A stretch of DNA of 64,000 bases from Cephalopachus bancanus (Eukaryota > Chordata > Mammalia > Primates > Tarsiidae), in NCBI GenBank assembly GCA_027257055.1, contig JAPVLO010000055.1, positions 6,843,501 to 6,907,500 of the forward strand. The letters are read 5' to 3'. The position numbers and the translations under genes are program-made. The notes under the pieces were generated by a model. That model saw only the letters and a list, made by a program, of their open reading frames with translations, searched no databases and was not told the DNA's origin. Positions 58,805 through 64,000 of this stretch are shown in pieces. Position 1 is the first letter of the stretch. The number at the start of each line of letters is the position of its first letter.

Positions 58805-61384
58805 GCGAAACCTGTTTTTTATGCATTCAATAAGTAAGGATTGTAAGTGCCTATCAAATAACCTGCAAGCATACTACCACACTTTATTTCATTTGATGCT
58901 GGACATCTACAATAAATGCATGTCTGGAAAATGTGGCAAAATGTTTACATGTCTTCTTTTCCTATTCTGACATTTACCCTTTCAGTCAGTGATAACAACC
59001 CCCAATTTTGAAAGTAAACAGATTTTAGCTTAACTGTGAACTGTCCCAAATCTCAAAATAATTGTTTTCAATTACTCAGAAGTAGGATAAAATTAACACA
59101 AAAGAGAACAACAAAAAACACACTGAAAAGATTTTTCCCTTAAATAAAAGTTTTTGGTTGTACACTGAATTGAAATTTGAAAAGTGAAATCAAAACACCT
59201 TATAATGCTTTTAAATAACAGCTAGATTTACCCCTGGAGTTCTCAAATTATGACATGGTTTTAGAGCCAATGCTGGCTTTGATTTACCACTGACGAAAAC
59301 TCTATAAACCTATAGTTGAGGTTTTATTTTTGAAAATTAGTTTTGGATTTCTGCGACAACATTAATATTCACAAATTGAAATTGCTTGGTGGATGGACTA
59401 AATTCCACTTAGCAGTTCCAGCCACTATATAGAATGTAAGCATGTAAGAGTGATTGTTTTAACACATGAGACTCATACATACTCCATTTATTCAGCAATT
59501 TTTCTCATTATGATGGTTACGTCTTGAAAAAAAATGTACTACAATAATTAAATCTTAGCTGTCATTTTTACTTCAGTCTCCTTTCCGCAAACTTGGCATT
59601 AGAAAAGTGACCACACATCTGGACATCTTCAACTGCATAACTCAGACTAAACTCTGTCTCACTGATCCAAAAGTCGTGGAGAGCAACTTCCTTGCTTTTC
59701 AGGAACAGTCACAGAGAAAACAGTTTGCAGAAGTAGCCTCACAGGATCTCTGCATAAAACTCCAGGGCTTCCAGCACAGCCCTCAGCCTGAATGCAGGGA
59801 TTCACATCACCGCTGATGTCTGACAGCAGTCCCTCCATGTCTTTTCTAAGCTGATGTCGGTATTTCTAAGTTTGTTTTGCTTAGGTAGAAGTGTTGCTAG
59901 CTGTGGGGCGTTGTTGCTGGATGGCTCCCTAGGAATTATTCACAGACCAATAAGGATGGAGTCAGTTGTACGTGCTCTAGAAATCATCATCACGTCTGCC
60001 GGGCAGAATAAATAAATAAATAACAAGTACATAAATATATGGAGGGCAGAAGGTGAGAGAACAACTGATGAGTGTTCTACATGGGGAAATGGAGTGTCTG
60101 CCGTATCACCAGCTGGAAATACTCAGAGTATGGGACAGAGTCCCAGCTCTACTTTGCTTTGTTGGCTAACACTATTCTGGAAGGGTCTATCAGTAGTAAT
60201 CTCTATTTATTGCATGCACATGGATACAGACACATATACACAGACATGTAAGCATGTATGCATGTAACAAATATAGCTTATTTGTTATACACTTCTATAT
60301 TTTCATATTTTTCTATATTTGTTTCAGGGAAGCATATTTTTCAGTGCTGACACTCATTATTTGTGGACTATGGTGGACTTAAGTACACATAGTAAAATTT
60401 TGCTGTAATATTAATAATGAGAAGAATCAACATTTGGCAAATTTTGCTACCTGGTAAATTGAGGAGATTAAGATAAAACTACATGGGGGTTTTCATTACC
60501 AAGTACAATTTTGTTTTTGCCCTGGGATAAATGAAATTTCATTTTAATTATTTATGACACTCCATAGCATGCTTGTGAACATACCATGCATCTCTTCACA
60601 AAAATGATGGTACTTTAGAAATGTAAGACCCCTCTGTGTCATTTATCATGACAATATTTTATTTAAAAACTAAGGTAATTGTGATGGCTTTCCTAATTTA
60701 ACTGCACAAAGTAGGCTCTGGACCAATCCCACTGTAATACTTGGAACCATCTTCTTGTTATCACCTTAGCTATCTCAGAGGATTATTTACATTATGAGAT
60801 TTCAAGTCAAAGTAATCATCTCATCAGGAAAACAGCTCTAACCATTGACTACATGAGGTTGTGCTCCATGAAGGAAGTTTACCTGACTCCTAAAATTCAC
60901 TGTCCAAGATAGCTACACAGAGAATTTCTCGTTCCCAGAGTTTTTTACAGATTCTAGAATATGTGTTCATTCAGAGATTTCTTTTTCTTTCTGGAGTTGG
61001 TTGGAAACCACCTAGAGAGTTTTGGGGTGTTTATAAGTGCTTCAGGCAGTGTTCTCCCTTAGCTATGCAGAAAATCTGTGCTGGAAGAAAAAAATGTAGG
61101 TAAATCAGAAATACATTTTACAGGAAAGGTAGCAGGGAGTGACTCAGGCAACCAGGTAGACAGAAAATATATATGCCAAGCTGAGGTGGGGAGTCAGTAG
61201 ACGCTCTATCAGTGTCAGCCATGTGGGCTTTACTTTGAACTATCCCACCCCACAAAGCACACACCATTTGCTAGAGTACATAATTTTTTTTTCCAGTTTT
61301 GTTCATTGCTACCCTATGGATAAAACACGTTACGCTGTACTAGTTGTATCTGATTTAATGTCAAAAATATATCTGGCAATGATG
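58805..61384. other. Unique AT-rich sequence, nothing recognised
   Basis: An AAAT run lies at 60008-60025. I see no exon or named repeat. Confidence 0.45.
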
Positions 61385-61570
61385 CGTCAAACTGCATAGT
61401 ACTGAGAGGAGATGGTGATGGGGAGGGCACTAGTGGGGTCCTCCAGGTGCTGGGGATGTTCTTTTCTTTTGGTATGATGTTGGGTGTCCTCAGTGAAAAT
61501 TCAATGGTGATGGTTTATGTGCATTTCTGTGATGTACTTATGTTTCCATTAAAAGTTAGAAGAACAAAGA
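61385..61570 (+). repeat. L1 3' UTR end
   Basis: 'tccaggtgctggggatgttc' + 'ttttcttttgg', 'ctcagtgaaaattcaatggt', 'tttatgtgcatttctgtgat' + 'gtacttatg' and 'ttccattaaaagttagaaga' match the terminal 3' UTR of old L1M elements, followed by an A-rich tail. Confidence 0.65.
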
Positions 61571-62390
61571 AAACAAAGCAAAACAACTATCATGTTACAC
61601 AGAGAGCACCCTGATATCCAGGTATTCTTCCTGGACAAATGTGAGCCGGCTAGCTTCACCATAATAAATTTCTCTGAGGAAAATTCTAAGACATGTTTTC
61701 TCTGTAGAGCAAACCGAAGGAAGAGGAAAGAGTCAAGGGCTGCAGGCAGGATACTGAAGTGAAGATGTCAACTGAAAGCAAGGAAGGGTCTCAGATATTT
61801 CTGTGTGTTTATGATTAGAAAGCATAGTACAAAGCCTGGAAATGGGTGTCCAATACACCCGAGCCCAGAGCCTCACTCTGCCAGTTTCTGCCCCTTTGCT
61901 TCTTGGAGTCTTGGTTTCTTTCTCTACAAAGTGAGGATGAGAGACCCTTGCTTGAGATGTGTAGATGGAACTATACTTAGGCAGTCTGCATTTTCAAACC
62001 CATTATTTATTTTTCTTTTACAAATCTATTGTTATGTCTTAACCTAGGGGTCAGGGAACAGATCCTTAGGGTTAGAGATTTCCAAATAATAAAGCCGTAG
62101 GCCAATGAGCTGCTAAAAAGGTGAGTGTATGAATATGGGCAAGAATGTGCATCACAACAGGGACCCTGAGTTGCCAGGGAGAGGAGCTCTGGTAAGAGTC
62201 CAGGAAGGGAAGGTGGGTGAGGTACGAGGAGGCATGGATGGATGGTGGAAACATAAACTTGACTAACAATATAAATGGCTAATTAGTAGTGCTTTCTCAA
62301 TATTATGCTGTCATTTTGTAGCTTCAAATCCCATGACAGCTCTCAGGAAATCCAACTCCTACACATCTTTCAAAATAAGAATAATGTTAA
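61571..62390. other. Unique sequence, nothing recognised
   Basis: No feature is supported. Confidence 0.42.
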
Positions 62391-62650
62391 TAACGGTGAT
62401 GATATGATGGAGATGATGGTGATGACAACAGCAAGGATGATGTTGATATTGATCAACATTTATTCAAACCCAGGCATTTAACTCAATTAAAAATACATGA
62501 AAAAATGTAGCATACCAAACGTAATCCTCCCAACAATCCTGATGAGGCAAATGTTATTATCTTTATTTTACAGAATAAGACATCACAATTAAGTAATCTG
62601 ATCAAGGTCACCCAGCCAAAAGGTAGCAAGATTCAACCAGGTATACGTGA
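62391..62650 (-). repeat. GAT-rich tract followed by MIR-family remnant
   Basis: 62395-62460 is rich in 'gatgatg' units. Then 'taatcctcccaacaatcctg' + 'atgaggcaaatgttatt', 'ctttattttacagaataaga' and 'taatctgatcaaggtcaccc' follow the MIR 3' half order. The orientation is tentative. Confidence 0.65.
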
Positions 62651-63070
62651 TTTAGCCCTGTTGTCCTAACTGTATACACTGTCTTCTAGATCTTCTCTTA
62701 CACTCGGAAGTGGTCCCTAACTTCCTTATTTCTTTAAATTACTCTAGAACTTTCTCTTGATGAGTTGCAGATTCCATCAACACTTTCAATTATTGGTGTG
62801 TTTTCCTCACTAGCTGTAAACAACTTAGGACAAAAATCTTTTTTATTCAACCATTTACCATTGTGTGAACTCACATTTCTTTCTTCATATGTACATGCCA
62901 ATGTTTGGGCAATGTAGCTGATGTTCAATAATTTTTAATAAACATACAAGTAAACATTTAGTTTAATGCATAATACATCTATCTTTTTTTATTTTATTTA
63001 ATACCCTGAAGTGAACAGACACTTGGGTGGTGACAATGTGTTTTTAAAATTGTCTCTGGTTTAAGAAGAT
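62651..63070. other. Unique sequence, nothing recognised
   Basis: No feature is supported. Confidence 0.42.
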
Positions 63071-64000
63071 TGACACAAACAAATGGAAAAATATTCCATG
63101 CTCATGGATAGGAAGAATCAACATTGTCAAGATGTCCATTCTACCAAAGGCAATCTACAGATTCAACACAATACCTGTTAAGCTACTGACATCATTCTTC
63201 TCAGACTGGAAATGACAATACAGAAATTCACATGGAAAGATAAATGACCACTGATAGCTAAAACAATCTTTAGCAAAAGAAACAAAGCAGGAGGTATCAC
63301 ACTTCCAGACTTCAAACTTTACTATAAAGCTACAGTAATCAAAACAGCCTCGTATTGGTACAAGAACAGGCATATAGACTAATGGAACACGATAGAGATT
63401 CCAGAAGCAAAGCCTCAATTCCTCAACCAATTCATCTTTGACAAAGCCTCAGACAACAAGCACTGGGGAGAGGAGAACCTATTCAGTAAATGGTGCTTGG
63501 AAAACTGGCTGCCCACTTGCAGAAGATTGAAACAAGACCCCTACCTGTCACCATACACAAAAATTAGCTCTAAATGGATCAAAGACCTGAATGTAAAACC
63601 TCAAACTATAAGAATCTTAGAATGTGTAGGAGACATCCTTATGAAAATTGGAACTGGGAATCAATTCCTATTCAGAACCCTAAAGGCCAATACATTAATA
63701 AATAAAATATACAAGAGGGACCTCATCAAATTAACGAGCTTCTGCAAAGCAAAAGAAACCATCAAGAGAGCAGGGAGACAGCCCACAGAATGGGAAAATA
63801 TATTTGCCAACTGTTTTATCTGACAAAGGCCTAATATCTAGGATCCACAAGGAACTCAAACGCACCGAAAGGAAAAAACAAGCAGCCCTTTAAAAAGTGG
63901 GCAAAAGACATGAATAGATATTTCTCAAAAGAAGATATATGGGCAGCCAACAGACACATGAAAAAGTGCTCAGCCTCGATCATCATCAGAGAAATGCAAA
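63071..64000 (+). repeat. L1 LINE ORF2, C-terminal region, cut by the window end
   Basis: The sequence follows L1 ORF2 closely: 'tattccatgctcatggatag' + 'gaagaatcaa', 'gatgtccattctaccaaagg', 'acagtaatcaaaacagcctc' + 'gtattggta', 'ttcatctttgacaaagcctc' and 'gggcaaaagacatgaataga'. The reading frame carries at least one stop near 63215 ('tggaaatgacaatac'), then stays open over 63497-63823. That stretch encodes a recognisable ORF2 C-terminal segment (TPCRRL-to-NCFI region), where the frame ends in a premature stop. It is moderately diverged and younger than the other L1 remnants here. It is not competent to move. Confidence 0.95.

Noticed and set aside
1..64000. CRISPR array, operons, tRNA or rRNA genes
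   Set aside because: None seen. Apparent tRNA-like signals are the Alu B-box, and repeated units are satellites or SINEs.

Overview
The window is nuclear DNA from a primate. The main evidence is ten dimeric, 7SL-derived Alu elements, together with L1, L2, MIR, MaLR/MLT-type LTRs and hAT-Charlie fragments typical of an old mammalian genome. I see no protein-coding exon I can defend, no tRNA or rRNA gene, no CRISPR array and no CpG island. Open frames longer than 100 codons fall in Alus, simple repeats or unconstrained DNA. The window reads as intergenic or deep-intronic sequence, mostly AT-rich.

The Alus are not the human S or Y type. They share a variant core: an 'acaataaatc' linker in place of the usual middle A-rich linker, 'cctgtaattccggctac' in the right arm, and a 'gactccaactc' 3' end. 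They also lack the layout I associate with galago, lemur and loris Alus. From this I infer a non-anthropoid primate outside those groups, with tarsier the leading candidate. This is an inference and was not checked by search.

Layout. 0-9 kb: an old Alu, an L2 piece, an LTR-like repeat, two related hAT-type fragments and a near-identical 84-bp inverted duplication. 9-14 kb: AT-rich sequence, with a GC-richer 1.2-kb island near 12.2-13.3 kb. 14.1-14.7 kb: a degenerate TG-rich tandem array. 15-26 kb: old repeats, with an L2 on the minus strand (17.7-19.0 kb), a MaLR LTR on the minus strand (20.7 kb), a decayed L1 (21.1-22.0 kb), an LTR-like repeat with an internal CA microsatellite (22.6-23.1 kb), a MER5-type element, and an L2 on the plus strand (23.6-25.6 kb) split by an MLT1-type LTR. 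26-38 kb: mostly unique, apart from a head-to-head Alu pair at 28.2-29.0 kb and a 120-bp polyadenylated retroposed insert at 35.9 kb. 38-42 kb: an Alu, then about 3.8 kb of repeat-poor sequence that looks like the best place for conserved non-coding elements. 42-47.4 kb: five Alus and two MaLR LTRs. 47.4-51 kb: repeat-poor. 51.6-52.6 kb: an old minus-strand L1 carrying two nested retroinsertions. 53.3-54.8 kb: a TG microsatellite, then a 1.1-kb pyrimidine-strand minisatellite with a period of about 45 bp. 56.5-57.4 kb: a 79-bp direct duplication spaced 768 bp. The window ends inside an L1 ORF2 (63.07-64.0 kb).

No gene network can be described. The points of interest are the lineage-specific Alu family and its tRNA-T-arm-like hairpin, the two local duplications, the two short retroposed inserts, the minisatellite, and several repeat-free blocks that could hold regulatory DNA.
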